Below, one piece after another: positions 6,981 to 16,959 of a DNA stretch of 64,000 bases. The stretch is from Chryseobacterium indologenes (GTDB lineage: Bacteria > Bacteroidota > Bacteroidia > Flavobacteriales > Weeksellaceae). The notes under the pieces were generated by a model. It saw only the letters and a list, made by a program, of their open reading frames with translations, was not told the origin of the DNA and did not search any database. The translations under genes were made by a program, and so were the position numbers. The DNA is taken from assembly GCF_018362995.1 (NCBI RefSeq), contig NZ_CP074372.1, positions 4,588,001 through 4,652,000 of the forward strand, read 5' to 3'. Position 1 is the stretch's first letter, and the number at the start of each line of letters is the position of its first letter.

Positions 6981-8894
6981 ATGGGGGACATTTTTAAAAT
7001 CAGGGATTTAAGGTATATACCCAGATGGTCGGTATTTTTTATCGACATTTCAGTTATTTTCTTTTCTGTATTAGTCACATATTTGTTATTAAAAAGTCTG
7101 GGGGTAAAACTTAATTTTATTGAATATCAAAATGAAAAAATATTTTCAGTACTTATTGTTAATATTCTGTTTATACTCCTGTTCAAAACATATGCGGGAA
7201 TTATAAGGCACTCTACTTTTTTTGATTTTTGTAAAATTTTGTGGTCTTCGGGTAGTGCTCTTATTACATTGCTGGGAATGAATTTTATATCTGGACTGGC
7301 ATTAGGTAAACCTCTCTTTTTATATCCGGTTCTGTTTTTATTTTTCTTGATTTCTATTTTTCTGATGTTCTTTTTCAGAATGATAACCAAGCAGTTTTTT
7401 TCTGTATTTATGAATCCTAAGGATGTTTCGTCCAAGGAAAGGGTTGCTGTTGTAGGGATAGGGGGTGCTTCTGTTTCATTAGCCAATGCTATTATTCATA
7501 ATCCCGATCATCCATACCAGCTGGCAGGATTTCTTAGTGCAAGATCAGATTCTAAGAAAGCAATGCTGCTAGGTCATAAGATCTATAATAAACAACAGTT
7601 TCTTAAAAGCAATAATCTTAGAGAACAGTTTGATGCGGTTTTGATTAAAGATATGATGACAAAGCGGGAAATGGAAGAATGGACGGCTCTCGCATTGGAT
7701 AATGGATTGAAAGTATTGAAAGCACCTGTAGCCAGTATAATAAAGGAAGATGATGTTGTAAGAGGTATTCGCCCGCTTAAGATTGAAGATTTACTCAATC
7801 GTCCGGCCATTAAAATAGAAGGGGAAGAGGTAAGGAGTTTCCATGTTAATAAAACTATTTTAGTAACCGGAGGTGCCGGGTCTATAGGAAGTGAAATAGT
7901 AAGACAGGTTGCACAATTGAATTCATCGCTTATTGTGGTAGTTGATCAGGCAGAATCTCCTTTATATGAATTGCAGCTTGAGTTAGTGGAGAAATTCCCG
8001 AACCAAAAATTCAAATTTGTACTGGCGGATATTTCAAATTATTCCAGAATCGAAAAACTTTTTGATAACTATCAGTTTTCAATAGTTTATCATGCTGCGG
8101 CATACAAACACGTACCTTTAATAGAAGATAATCCTCATGAAGCTATTTTTGTGAACATTGGAGGAACTAAGAATTTAGCTCTTTTATCAAAAAAATATAA
8201 CGTTAAGCGTTTTGTGATGGTCTCTACCGATAAAGCTGTAAACCCAACCAACGTAATGGGAGCTTCCAAAAGAGCTGCTGAACTCTTTGTACAGTCCTTA
8301 CAAAATTCTCCGGAGAACACAACAAAATTTATTACTACACGTTTTGGAAATGTACTAGGTTCAAATGGTTCTGTAATACCACATTTCAAAAAACAAATTG
8401 AAAAAGGAGGTCCGGTTACAATTACTCATCCTGATATTATTCGTTATTTTATGACTATTCCGGAAGCCTGCGAACTGGTACTTCAGGCAGGAACAATGGG
8501 ACAAGGCGGTGAGATTTATGTTTTTGATATGGGCAAACCGGTTAAAATCCTGGATCTGGCAGAAAGAATGATCAAATTATCAGGGTATACACCGGGTGTT
8601 GATATTAAAATTGATTTTATAGGCTTACGACCTGGTGAAAAGTTGTATGAAGAGCTTTTAACTGATCACTCCACAACTATTCCTACTCATCATGAGAAAA
8701 TTATGATATCCAGAGACCCTTTGATGGAGTTTGAAGATATAGATACTTTGTGTCAACAGATTATTATGTCAGCAATGAATAAGGATAATTTACAGATCGT
8801 GAAAATATTAAAAATCATTGTACCGGAATTTATAAGCAATAATTCGGAATTTGAAGTTTTGGATAAAATATCTGAGCATGAAGTATATAAGTAA
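6981..8894 (+). CDS. Membrane-bound nucleotide-sugar 4,6-dehydratase (PglF/WbpM/CapD family)
   Basis: 637 residues. Four hydrophobic segments fill the first ~140 residues, then a CoA-binding-like Rossmann domain (about 145-270), then the catalytic SDR domain beginning with TGGAGSIGSE near 297 and the STDKAVNPTNVMGASKR motif near 415-431. Family members dehydrate UDP-GlcNAc at C4/C6 to the 4-keto-6-deoxy sugar. First gene of the polysaccharide locus. No matching aminotransferase or second epimerase is found nearby, so the final sugar (for example QuiNAc or FucNAc) cannot be named. The ATG at 6981 gives a charged N-terminus before the first membrane segment. Confidence 0.9.
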   Translation: MGDIFKIRDLRYIPRWSVFFIDISVIFFSVLVTYLLLKSLGVKLNFIEYQNEKIFSVLIVNILFILLFKTYAGIIRHSTFFDFCKILWSSGSALITLLGMNFISGLALGKPLFLYPVLFLFFLISIFLMFFFRMITKQFFSVFMNPKDVSSKERVAVVGIGGASVSLANAIIHNPDHPYQLAGFLSARSDSKKAMLLGHKIYNKQQFLKSNNLREQFDAVLIKDMMTKREMEEWTALALDNGLKVLKAPVASIIKEDDVVRGIRPLKIEDLLNRPAIKIEGEEVRSFHVNKTILVTGGAGSIGSEIVRQVAQLNSSLIVVVDQAESPLYELQLELVEKFPNQKFKFVLADISNYSRIEKLFDNYQFSIVYHAAAYKHVPLIEDNPHEAIFVNIGGTKNLALLSKKYNVKRFVMVSTDKAVNPTNVMGASKRAAELFVQSLQNSPENTTKFITTRFGNVLGSNGSVIPHFKKQIEKGGPVTITHPDIIRYFMTIPEACELVLQAGTMGQGGEIYVFDMGKPVKILDLAERMIKLSGYTPGVDIKIDFIGLRPGEKLYEELLTDHSTTIPTHHEKIMISRDPLMEFEDIDTLCQQIIMSAMNKDNLQIVKILKIIVPEFISNNSEFEVLDKISEHEVYK

Positions 8895-9093
8895 AGTATA
8901 TAAATGAAATTGATGAAAAAAATAGTGGAAAATAATATTTTTCGTTATTTTATTTTCAAACGGAATGAAAATTGCTAGAAAAAGAATTGATTTAAATATA
9001 GGTGTAGAAATACACTTAACATCAGTAAAAACTAATAATATAGAATCTTAAATAAAATTGAAGTTAACTCAAGTGGACTTAGAACAAAAACAT

Positions 9094-9885
9094 ATGAATA
9101 AAACTATTATTGCATATATATTATTGTTGTCGGTTACTTTACTATCATGTAGACCGAAGCAAAATATGGTATATATATCGAAACATAATATGGAAGAGGA
9201 AGTTGCAAAAGCAAAGTTTCAGGGCTTACATATTCAGGAAGGAGATGTACTTTTAATTCTTGTTTCTGCACTGGATGAAGTTGCAGTAAAACCATTTAAT
9301 CTTAACACTACAAATAAGGTAGGAAGCACTTCAAATACAGGAATAAATCAATATGCGCAACCGAGTGAGTATTTGGTAAATGAGGAAGGAAATATATATT
9401 TTCCTGTAATAGGGAATGTATATGCTAAAGGAATGACACAGATACAGCTGAAAAATGACTTGGAGGCCCGACTTAAGAGGTATCTTACAGATCCTATGGT
9501 AAGCATTACTCTGAAAAATTTCAATGTAAGTATCTTAGGTGAAGTTAAAAATCCGGGACAGAAAGAGAGTGTTTCCCAAAAAATTAACATCTTTCAGGCA
9601 TTAGGTCTTGCTGGTGATATGACAGATTTCGGAGACCGTACCAATGTAAAGCTAATCCGTACGGGAGAGGATGGTACTGATCAGATTGCTAATGTTGACC
9701 TTACCAGATCTGATATTGTAAGTTCTCCGTACTATTATATGAAACAAAATGACATATTATATGTACAGCCGGACAAAAACAAACAGGTTCAGGCTAACTC
9801 GAATCCAAACAGAGCTCTTACATTTCAGATTATTGGTGCATTATTAACGGCGGGTACGCTTATTATTGCCTTAACACGAAGATAG
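9094..9885 (+). CDS. Polysaccharide export outer-membrane lipoprotein (Wza-like)
   Basis: 263 residues from the ATG at 9094; a longer frame from a TTG at 9058 only adds a charged stretch before the signal sequence. The signal ends LLSC (Cys19), so it should be lipidated. A polysaccharide export domain (LHIQEGDVLLILV, about 47-130) precedes an SLBB-type domain (VSILGEVKNPGQ, about 150-225), and a hydrophobic helix lies at the very C-terminus (FQIIGALLTAGTLIIAL). Wza-like proteins form the outer-membrane channel for capsule or EPS. It is 3 bases upstream of the Wzc-like gene, as in most such loci. Confidence 0.92.
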   Translation: MNKTIIAYILLLSVTLLSCRPKQNMVYISKHNMEEEVAKAKFQGLHIQEGDVLLILVSALDEVAVKPFNLNTTNKVGSTSNTGINQYAQPSEYLVNEEGNIYFPVIGNVYAKGMTQIQLKNDLEARLKRYLTDPMVSITLKNFNVSILGEVKNPGQKESVSQKINIFQALGLAGDMTDFGDRTNVKLIRTGEDGTDQIANVDLTRSDIVSSPYYYMKQNDILYVQPDKNKQVQANSNPNRALTFQIIGALLTAGTLIIALTRR

Positions 9886-9888
9886 AAT

Positions 9889-12228
9889 ATGCAGAAGATA
9901 GAATTTCAGGAAAAAGAAGATAGTTTGAATCTAAGAAAAGTCATCTCTCAATACCTATATAAATGGCCATGGTTTGTTGCCTCTATTTTAGTTTTTGTCA
10001 TTGGAGCTTACATTTATCTTAGGTATAGTATACCTCAATATCAGTCAACAACTACCCTTAAGTTTGATAAAAAAGAAAATAATCTTTCCTCGGCATTGTC
10101 TGATCTGGAGAATCTCGGGATGGGCTTAGGTAATGCTGATGAGTTGAAAAGTGAAGGAGCTGTTGTTACTTCACGGCCTATTCTCATGGAGGTTGTGAAA
10201 AATCTTAATCTTAGTGTAGAATATTTCAATACAGGAGAAATTAAAGATTCACAACTGTTTAGTAAAATCCCAGTTGTTGCAAAAGTATTATCATATAATA
10301 ATAATGAGAATTTTAAATTTTCAGAATATACAATGATAGACTTAAAGGGGGATGAGTTTACGCTTCAGAATGAAAAAAAAGCGACCTTTAAAGGTAAGTT
10401 CAATATTCCTCTGAATTTAGATTTTGGAATAGTGATGTTTCAGAGAAATTCAGCTTTTCCTTTTAAATCAAAGTATAAAATAATTTTTTGGAATCCTATT
10501 GAGAAAGTAAAAAAATTAGAGAAAAAGATTGAGATAAATTTACCAGACGAAAAAGCCATGTTAATGGAGATAAACCTGATAGGATCTCTTCCTGAAAAAT
10601 CGGAGGCTATTCTTAATGAGGTGACTAAGCAATATAATCTGGATGGTCAGAAAGATAAAAATTTACAAGCTCAGAATACTCAGGAATTCATCGATAAAAG
10701 ACTGGAAGTGATTACCAAAGACCTTTCAGGGGTAGAAAATCAAAAAGAAGATTTTGAGAACCGTAATCGTATTGTAGACATTCAGGCACAGGCAGAACTG
10801 GCATTACAGAATACAAGTGACAATACCAAAGTTCTCCTTCAGCAGCAGGCTCAGTTGGATCTTCTGAATTCACTTTCAGGAGAGGCTTCAAAAGGTAATA
10901 ACCAACTTATGCCATCCAACCTTGGGTTGAATCCTTCACTGGAACAAACAATATCTCAGTACAATTCATTGATTATCAGTAGAAATAAAACCCTTAAGCA
11001 AGCAACCAACGAAAATCCTGCTGTTATAGAAATGAACAGGGAAATTGCTTCTTTAAAGGAAGTAATACGTGATAATATCCGTGAGCAGAAGCAAACGGTG
11101 CAGACAGGTATTTCTCAGCTGCAGAACCAGATCAATACTAACAACAGTATGATTGAAAAAGTTCCGGGACAGTCTAAAGTCTATAGAGGAATTGAACGTC
11201 AGCAAAATCTTAAAGAGCAGTTATTTTTATTTCTCCTTCAGAAAAGAGAAGAAAATGCAATTAATCTATCAGTAAATGTACCGAAAGCTAAAATTGTAAA
11301 TCCTGCATTTACAGAGGATATTCCTGTATCTCCTAAAAAAGATATTATCCTTTTGGGAGCGTTATTGCTTGGTGTATTATTTCCTTTTGCCGTTTTATAT
11401 TTCCTTTTCATGCTGGATGATAAGATTTATACAAGAGATGATATTAAAGAACGTTCAGAATTGGGTGTATTGGTAGATATTCCTTCCCTTAAGGATAATG
11501 AAAACCATTTGATACAGAAAAACGATTTTTCTGAGTTGGCTGAAGCCTTCAGGGTACTCGTTTCGAATTTGAAATTTGTATTACCGGTAAAAGATACAGC
11601 TAAAGTGGTTATGGTAACTTCTTCGGTAAAAGGGGAGGGGAAAACCCTGGTTTCTGTAAATCTTGCGCTTACTATTGCCAATAAAAATTCAAGAGCACTT
11701 CTGATAGGTTCTGATATCCGTAACCCGCAGATCCAGCGATATGACAGTGAGCCAACCAAAAGAAAAGGTCTTACAGAATATTTATATGATAATTCTGTAA
11801 ATGTTGAAGAACTTATCCATACATCTACTACCAATCCATCATGTGATGTCATTTATGCCGGAGCAATTCCTCCTAACCCTCAGGAGCTGCTTTCTAACGG
11901 AAGATATCAAAAACTTATTGAGGAAATGTCATCTCAATATGCTTATATCATTATAGACTCTGCACCGCTTATGCTGGTATCGGATACTCTTAGTATTGTT
12001 GATACGGCAGATGCAACATTGTATGTTGTAAGATCCGGAGTATCAAGAAATATTTTGATAGATTTTGCTAATGATCTGGTGAGAGACTCTAAGTTGAAGA
12101 ATGTATCTTTTGTCGTTAATGATGTTTCAAAACGTGCAGGAGGTTACGGATACAACTATAGTTATGGATATGGCTACAGTCAAACAAATGATAAAAAAAG
12201 TTGGTGGAGGAGAATTTTCAAATCATAA
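9889..12228 (+). CDS. Polysaccharide co-polymerase with tyrosine autokinase domain (Wzc-like)
   Basis: 779 residues, a fused inner-membrane PCP-2a protein. A Wzz-type segment with a membrane helix near 30-48 is followed by a long coiled-coil periplasmic region (about 250-460), the second membrane helix near 485-507 preceded by the proline-containing EDIPVSPKK, and a cytosolic BY-kinase domain with Walker A SSVKGEGKT near 577 and Walker A' GSDIRNPQ. The C-terminal tail has six tyrosines alternating with glycine and other residues, the usual autophosphorylation cluster. It controls chain length and export together with the Wza-like protein and Wzy. Confidence 0.94.
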   Translation: MQKIEFQEKEDSLNLRKVISQYLYKWPWFVASILVFVIGAYIYLRYSIPQYQSTTTLKFDKKENNLSSALSDLENLGMGLGNADELKSEGAVVTSRPILMEVVKNLNLSVEYFNTGEIKDSQLFSKIPVVAKVLSYNNNENFKFSEYTMIDLKGDEFTLQNEKKATFKGKFNIPLNLDFGIVMFQRNSAFPFKSKYKIIFWNPIEKVKKLEKKIEINLPDEKAMLMEINLIGSLPEKSEAILNEVTKQYNLDGQKDKNLQAQNTQEFIDKRLEVITKDLSGVENQKEDFENRNRIVDIQAQAELALQNTSDNTKVLLQQQAQLDLLNSLSGEASKGNNQLMPSNLGLNPSLEQTISQYNSLIISRNKTLKQATNENPAVIEMNREIASLKEVIRDNIREQKQTVQTGISQLQNQINTNNSMIEKVPGQSKVYRGIERQQNLKEQLFLFLLQKREENAINLSVNVPKAKIVNPAFTEDIPVSPKKDIILLGALLLGVLFPFAVLYFLFMLDDKIYTRDDIKERSELGVLVDIPSLKDNENHLIQKNDFSELAEAFRVLVSNLKFVLPVKDTAKVVMVTSSVKGEGKTLVSVNLALTIANKNSRALLIGSDIRNPQIQRYDSEPTKRKGLTEYLYDNSVNVEELIHTSTTNPSCDVIYAGAIPPNPQELLSNGRYQKLIEEMSSQYAYIIIDSAPLMLVSDTLSIVDTADATLYVVRSGVSRNILIDFANDLVRDSKLKNVSFVVNDVSKRAGGYGYNYSYGYGYSQTNDKKSWWRRIFKS

Positions 12229-12230
12229 AA

Positions 12231-13199
12231 ATGAATAAAATTTTAATTACAGGTGGAGCAGGTTTTATCGGTTCTAACTTAACAGAGTATTTTTTAAATA
12301 AAGGTTACTATGTAGTGTGCTTGGACAATTTTGCAACTGGCCACCGTCATAATATTGAACCTTTCCTTGAAAATCCAAACTATCAGCTTATCGAAGGAGA
12401 TATCCGTGATTTGGAAGTTTGTCAGAAGGCAGTGGAAAATGTAGATTATATTCTGCACCAGGCCGCACTCGGTTCAGTTCCCAGATCTATTAAGGATCCT
12501 ATTACAAGTAATGATGTGAATGTTTCAGGATTTTTAAATATGCTGACTGCTGCACGCGATGCCAAAGTAAAACGCTTTGTATATGCTGCTTCCTCATCCA
12601 CCTATGGTGATTCTACATCATTACCTAAAGTGGAAGATGTTATCGGAAGACCATTATCACCATACGCTATTACCAAATATGTGAATGAATTGTATGCAGA
12701 TGTATTCGGAAAAACTTACGGATTGGAATGCATTGGTTTGAGATATTTTAATGTATTTGGAAGGAGACAGGACCCTAACGGAGCTTATGCTGCTGTGATT
12801 CCTTTATTCATAAAACAACTAATCAATCATGAATCACCGAAAATTAACGGTACAGGAGATTTTTCCCGTGATTTTACATACATCGACAACGTAATTCAGA
12901 TGAATGAGCTGGCCATGCTTACTGAAAATCCGGATGCCGTGAATACAGTTTATAATACGGCAGTGGGTGATCGTACAACATTGAATGATCTGATTGGATA
13001 TCTTAAAAAATATCTTAGTGAATTTGATGGAGAGATTGCCAACATTGATGCTGTTCATGGTCCGAACCGTGTAGGGGATATTCCACACTCACTGGCATCA
13101 GTTGAAAAAGCAGAAAAATTGTTAGGATATAAACCTAGCCATAATATAGATAAAGGTTTAAAAGAAGCTATTAACTGGTATTGGACAAATTTAAAGTAA
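12231..13199 (+). CDS. UDP-N-acetylglucosamine 4-epimerase (WbpP/TviC-like)
   Basis: 322 residues from the ATG at 12231; an upstream in-frame TTG at 12201 would run back into the Wzc gene. It is an extended SDR: TGGAGFIGSN at the N-terminus, the AASSSTYGDS strand, catalytic Tyr/Lys in SPYAITKYVNE, and the RYFNVFGRRQDPNGAYAAVIP block typical of WbpP-type epimerases acting on UDP-GlcNAc/UDP-GalNAc. It lies directly before a UDP-HexNAc dehydrogenase, so the pair should make UDP-GalNAc and then UDP-GalNAcA. Confidence 0.9.
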   Translation: MNKILITGGAGFIGSNLTEYFLNKGYYVVCLDNFATGHRHNIEPFLENPNYQLIEGDIRDLEVCQKAVENVDYILHQAALGSVPRSIKDPITSNDVNVSGFLNMLTAARDAKVKRFVYAASSSTYGDSTSLPKVEDVIGRPLSPYAITKYVNELYADVFGKTYGLECIGLRYFNVFGRRQDPNGAYAAVIPLFIKQLINHESPKINGTGDFSRDFTYIDNVIQMNELAMLTENPDAVNTVYNTAVGDRTTLNDLIGYLKKYLSEFDGEIANIDAVHGPNRVGDIPHSLASVEKAEKLLGYKPSHNIDKGLKEAINWYWTNLK

Positions 13200-13220
13200 A
13201 CATTTTTTAATTGAATCTTT

Positions 13221-14513
13221 ATGAAGAAAGAACATAAAATTGCTATTATAGGGCTAGGATACGTAGGATTGCCTTTAGCCCGCTTGTTTGCCACTCAATA
13301 TCCGGTTGTAGGTTTTGATATCAATCAGAAAAGGATTGCAGAATTGAATACGGGGGTAGACAGTACCCTGGAAGTGGAAAATGAAGTATTAGAATCTGTA
13401 TTAATTCAGAATAATCCTTTTAATCAGGGAGTTGAAAAAGGATTATATTGTTCAGCTGATATCAATGATATTCAGGATGCAGACATTTACGTTATTACTG
13501 TCCCAACTCCGGTGGATCAACATAACCGACCTGACCTTACTCCGCTGTATAAAGCCTCAGAAACTGTAGGAAAAGTATTATCTGCAGGTGATATAGTGAT
13601 TTATGAATCAACGGTATATCCCGGAGCTACTGAAGAGGAATGTATCCCTGTTCTGGAAAAAGTTTCAGGAATGGTGTTTAACAAGGACTTCTTTGCAGGA
13701 TATTCTCCTGAACGTATTAATCCCGGTGATAAGGAACATACTGTTGAAAAGATCTTAAAAGTTACCTCGGGATCAACACCTGAAATCGGGGAAATAGTAA
13801 ATAATTTATACCAGTCTGTAATCGTTGCTGGGACTCATTTGGCTCCAACAATCAAAGTTGCAGAAGCTGCCAAAGTAATTGAAAATTCACAAAGGGATAT
13901 TAATATTGCCTTTGTAAACGAATTGGCAAAAATATTCAATCTTTTAGATATTGATACTCATGCAGTATTGGAAGCAGCAGGAACCAAATGGAACTTTTTA
14001 CCTTTCAAACCAGGATTGGTAGGAGGGCACTGTATTGGTGTAGACCCTTATTACCTGGCTCAGAAAGCGCAGGAAAAAGGATATCATCCTGAAATTATAT
14101 TAGCAGGACGTCGTCTTAATGATTCCATGGGACAATATGTAGCTTCTCAGTTATTGAAAACCATGATTAAAAACAAGGTAACGATTAATGGAGCCACAGT
14201 TTTGAATTTAGGAATAACTTTTAAGGAAAATTGCCCTGATGTACGTAATACGAAAGCGGTAGATGTGATTCATGGGCTTGAAGACTATGCTTTACAGGTA
14301 ACTACTTTTGACCCGTGGGCTAATCCTGATGAAGTAAAACATGAATACGGATTGGAGGTTGTGAATGAAATTCCACAGGAAAAATATGATGCTATTATCC
14401 TTACCGTTGCGCATAAACAATTCAATGATCTGGATTTGAAAAATCACTTGAAAGAAAATGGAATAATTTATGACGTAAAAGGAATCTTAGAAGAAAGTGA
14501 TTCAAGATTATAA
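13221..14513 (+). CDS. UDP-N-acetyl-D-galactosamine 6-dehydrogenase (WbpO/TviB-like)
   Basis: 430 residues of the UDP-glucose/GDP-mannose dehydrogenase family. N-terminal NAD-binding [33 protein letters not shown], the central [15 protein letters not shown] helix and the catalytic Cys near 270 in [16 protein letters not shown]. The family oxidises the C6 hydroxyl to a carboxylate using two NAD. The SPERINPGD variant and pairing with a WbpP-like epimerase point to UDP-GalNAc as substrate. It provides an acidic sugar for the polysaccharide. Confidence 0.91.
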   Translation: MKKEHKIAIIGLGYVGLPLARLFATQYPVVGFDINQKRIAELNTGVDSTLEVENEVLESVLIQNNPFNQGVEKGLYCSADINDIQDADIYVITVPTPVDQHNRPDLTPLYKASETVGKVLSAGDIVIYESTVYPGATEEECIPVLEKVSGMVFNKDFFAGYSPERINPGDKEHTVEKILKVTSGSTPEIGEIVNNLYQSVIVAGTHLAPTIKVAEAAKVIENSQRDINIAFVNELAKIFNLLDIDTHAVLEAAGTKWNFLPFKPGLVGGHCIGVDPYYLAQKAQEKGYHPEIILAGRRLNDSMGQYVASQLLKTMIKNKVTINGATVLNLGITFKENCPDVRNTKAVDVIHGLEDYALQVTTFDPWANPDEVKHEYGLEVVNEIPQEKYDAIILTVAHKQFNDLDLKNHLKENGIIYDVKGILEESDSRL

Positions 14514-14551
14514 ATAAATATGAACTGAAATAAATATTTATTACTATAATA

Positions 14552-15961
14552 ATGAATAGCAATACTTTACTAAAAAGTACGTTAATATATACAGTTGGTA
14601 ATTTTGGATCTAAGATTTTATCTTTTCTATTAATTCCTATTTATTCCTACTACCTTTCCAGAAAAGAATTAGGAGAATATGACTTAGTGCTTACAAGTGT
14701 CAATTTATTAGTCCCTTTTGTCTCTTTGCAGATGAATGAGGCTATTTATCGATGGTTTCTGGATAAAGAAAACGAAAAAGAAAATTATATTGATAATATT
14801 TTTAAGCAATGTAGTGTTCTATTATTAATTTCCTTTATCAGCTTTGAACTGTTGCTTTACCTGGCTGGAATTTTTTATCATATTCCTTACCAGAAAGAAT
14901 TATCACTGTTGATTATAAGCTCATGTTTATTGCCTTTTTTTCAACAAATATTAAGAGGGTTAGGGTTAACGAGATTCTATTCATTTATAGGAATTATAAA
15001 TAGTTTTTTTATATTTTCTTTTAGTTTACTTTTCTTACTTACGGATATATTTCATGATAAGGTACAGGGAATATTTTATGCACTTTTTATCAGTAATTTT
15101 ATTGCAATTTTATTGATGTTGTTTAAGGTAAGCTTCTTATTTAAGAAATATGTTAGTATAAAAATTAATTATCCATTACAAAAGCAGATTCTATTTTACT
15201 CACTTCCATTAATATTGAACTCCATAAGCTGGTGGGTAATCAATGCTTCAGACAGATATATTATCTTAAAATTTCTGACAATAGAGGATAATGGTATTTA
15301 TGCCGTTTCTGCAAGACTTCCCGCTATTCTGACGATCTTTAATACCGTCTTTATGCTGGCCTGGCAGGATATGGCAATCTCCGGAAATGATCCTAATAAC
15401 CCTTTTTTCTCAAAGCTGTTTAATAAATATATCGCTGTAAATATTGGGTTATCAACTATTTTAATAGCTGCGACTCCATTAATTACGGAAGTTTTATTTG
15501 ATTCAAAATTTTATGAATCCTGGAAATATGCTACTATTCTGTATATAGGATCTTGTTTTTCTTCGATTTCCGGCTTTTTAGGTGCTATTTACCTGAAAAC
15601 GAAATCAACGAAGGGCATTTTTATTACAAGTATGATAGGAGCATTGGTGAATGTATTTATTTCAATGGCTTTTATTAAGTATATTGGTCTTTATGCACCT
15701 GCTTTAGGAACATTTGTCAGCTTCTTTGTTATGTTTGTTATAAGATATAGACAAACTGCTGAGATCTTAAAATTGGATATAGATATTAAGTCTTTTATCA
15801 TACAGCTGTTGGTAGTTTTTGGTATAATTATTCTGTTATACGTCAACAGTAGCCATTTAATTTCAATATCATTAACGGTATTGTCGTTGTGTCTGTTCGG
15901 TTATTTTAATAAAGATATTTTTAAGAAAGTCTTTAATAAACTAAATTCTCTAAAAAAATAA
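14552..15961 (+). CDS. Wzx-type polysaccharide flippase
   Basis: 469 residues with about 12-14 hydrophobic segments and few long loops, the pattern of the polysaccharide transporter (MOP) family. The N-terminal NTLLKSTLIYTVGNFGSKIL and the conserved GEYDLVLTSVNLLVP region fit Wzx. It should flip the undecaprenyl-linked repeat unit to the periplasmic face. From here to about 21.4 kb the DNA is clearly more AT-rich than the flanking sugar-nucleotide genes, as is usual for the serotype-specific core. Confidence 0.88.
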   Translation: MNSNTLLKSTLIYTVGNFGSKILSFLLIPIYSYYLSRKELGEYDLVLTSVNLLVPFVSLQMNEAIYRWFLDKENEKENYIDNIFKQCSVLLLISFISFELLLYLAGIFYHIPYQKELSLLIISSCLLPFFQQILRGLGLTRFYSFIGIINSFFIFSFSLLFLLTDIFHDKVQGIFYALFISNFIAILLMLFKVSFLFKKYVSIKINYPLQKQILFYSLPLILNSISWWVINASDRYIILKFLTIEDNGIYAVSARLPAILTIFNTVFMLAWQDMAISGNDPNNPFFSKLFNKYIAVNIGLSTILIAATPLITEVLFDSKFYESWKYATILYIGSCFSSISGFLGAIYLKTKSTKGIFITSMIGALVNVFISMAFIKYIGLYAPALGTFVSFFVMFVIRYRQTAEILKLDIDIKSFIIQLLVVFGIIILLYVNSSHLISISLTVLSLCLFGYFNKDIFKKVFNKLNSLKK

Positions 15962-15963
15962 AT

Positions 15964-16959
15964 ATGAATTCCAATAAAGAAAATATAAGACAATTAAAGA
16001 ATATAATATCTACTCAGCTTACTCCTCTCATTGATAATGATTTTATCCTGTTGGATATACCTAATCACAGAAATATTGGAGATTCTTTAATTTGGAAAGG
16101 AGAACTAGAGTTTTTTAAAACATTAGCCCACAAGTGTATTGGACAGTACAACAGATATACTTTCAAAAAAAGTGACATAAAATCTGAAAAGACTGTTATT
16201 CTGCTGCACGGAGGTGGAAACTTTGGTGATATATATGAATCAAGCCAAAGCTTTAAAAGATATATCATTGAAAACTTTCCCAATAACAGAATTATTGTTC
16301 TGCCTCAAACGGTACATTACAATAGTGAAGCAAATCTAAAAAGAGATTTTGCTATTTTTAACAATCATCGTGATCTTTATGTATTAGTAAGAGATCAGCC
16401 TTCATATGATACTTTAAAGGCGAATTTTAATGAAGAAAAATTAAAATTAGCACCGGATATGGCTTTCTTTTTAGATTTTGATGCTGATATTACAACTAAT
16501 CCTACTGAAAAGAGAAAGAACTTATATTTGAACAGAACCGATGCTGAAGCAAGTAAAGATTCTTTTCAAAATGTTATTGAAGGTGAATATGATATAAAAG
16601 ACTGGCCGACGTATAACTCTTCTTCAAAGAGAATGAATACTATTACCAATTATGTAGAAGCTTTGGATGGTAAGCTTTCAAAAGTCATTAAGTATCTGCC
16701 TGCCTCTTCTTTAATAATTGATAACGCTTATGGGTTGAAAAAGAAGAATGGAATGGATTTGCATATCAACCGCGGAAAGGAGTTTATCAATCAATATGAT
16801 AAAGTATATACAACCCGTTTGCATGGTTTAATCCTTAGTATCTTATTGGATAAAGAGGTGGTTATCCTGGATAATGTTTATGGGAAAAGTAAAAATTTTT
16901 ACGATGCATGGCTGAAGAATTTTAATAATGTTAAACTTTATGTAAAGAATGAGTCCTAA
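15964..16959 (+). CDS. Polysaccharide pyruvyltransferase family protein
   Basis: 331 residues. Characteristic motifs: NHRNIGDSLIWKGE near 25-38, LLHGGGNFGDIY near 80-91, LPQTVHY, VRDQPSYDTL and TTRLHGLILSILL near 280-292. These enzymes put ketal pyruvate from phosphoenolpyruvate on a sugar of the repeat unit, adding negative charge; some members act differently, so the exact reaction is inferred. It starts 2 bases after the flippase and overlaps the next gene by 11 bases. Confidence 0.87.
   Translation: MNSNKENIRQLKNIISTQLTPLIDNDFILLDIPNHRNIGDSLIWKGELEFFKTLAHKCIGQYNRYTFKKSDIKSEKTVILLHGGGNFGDIYESSQSFKRYIIENFPNNRIIVLPQTVHYNSEANLKRDFAIFNNHRDLYVLVRDQPSYDTLKANFNEEKLKLAPDMAFFLDFDADITTNPTEKRKNLYLNRTDAEASKDSFQNVIEGEYDIKDWPTYNSSSKRMNTITNYVEALDGKLSKVIKYLPASSLIIDNAYGLKKKNGMDLHINRGKEFINQYDKVYTTRLHGLILSILLDKEVVILDNVYGKSKNFYDAWLKNFNNVKLYVKNES

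Noticed and set aside
9058..9093. TTG start for the Wza-like gene
   Set aside because: The extension is charged and would sit before the lipoprotein signal; the ATG at 9094 gives a proper signal with LLSC.
12201..12230. Earlier TTG start for the UDP-GlcNAc epimerase
   Set aside because: It would overlap the Wzc gene end and adds residues not present before the TGGAGFIGS motif in this family.
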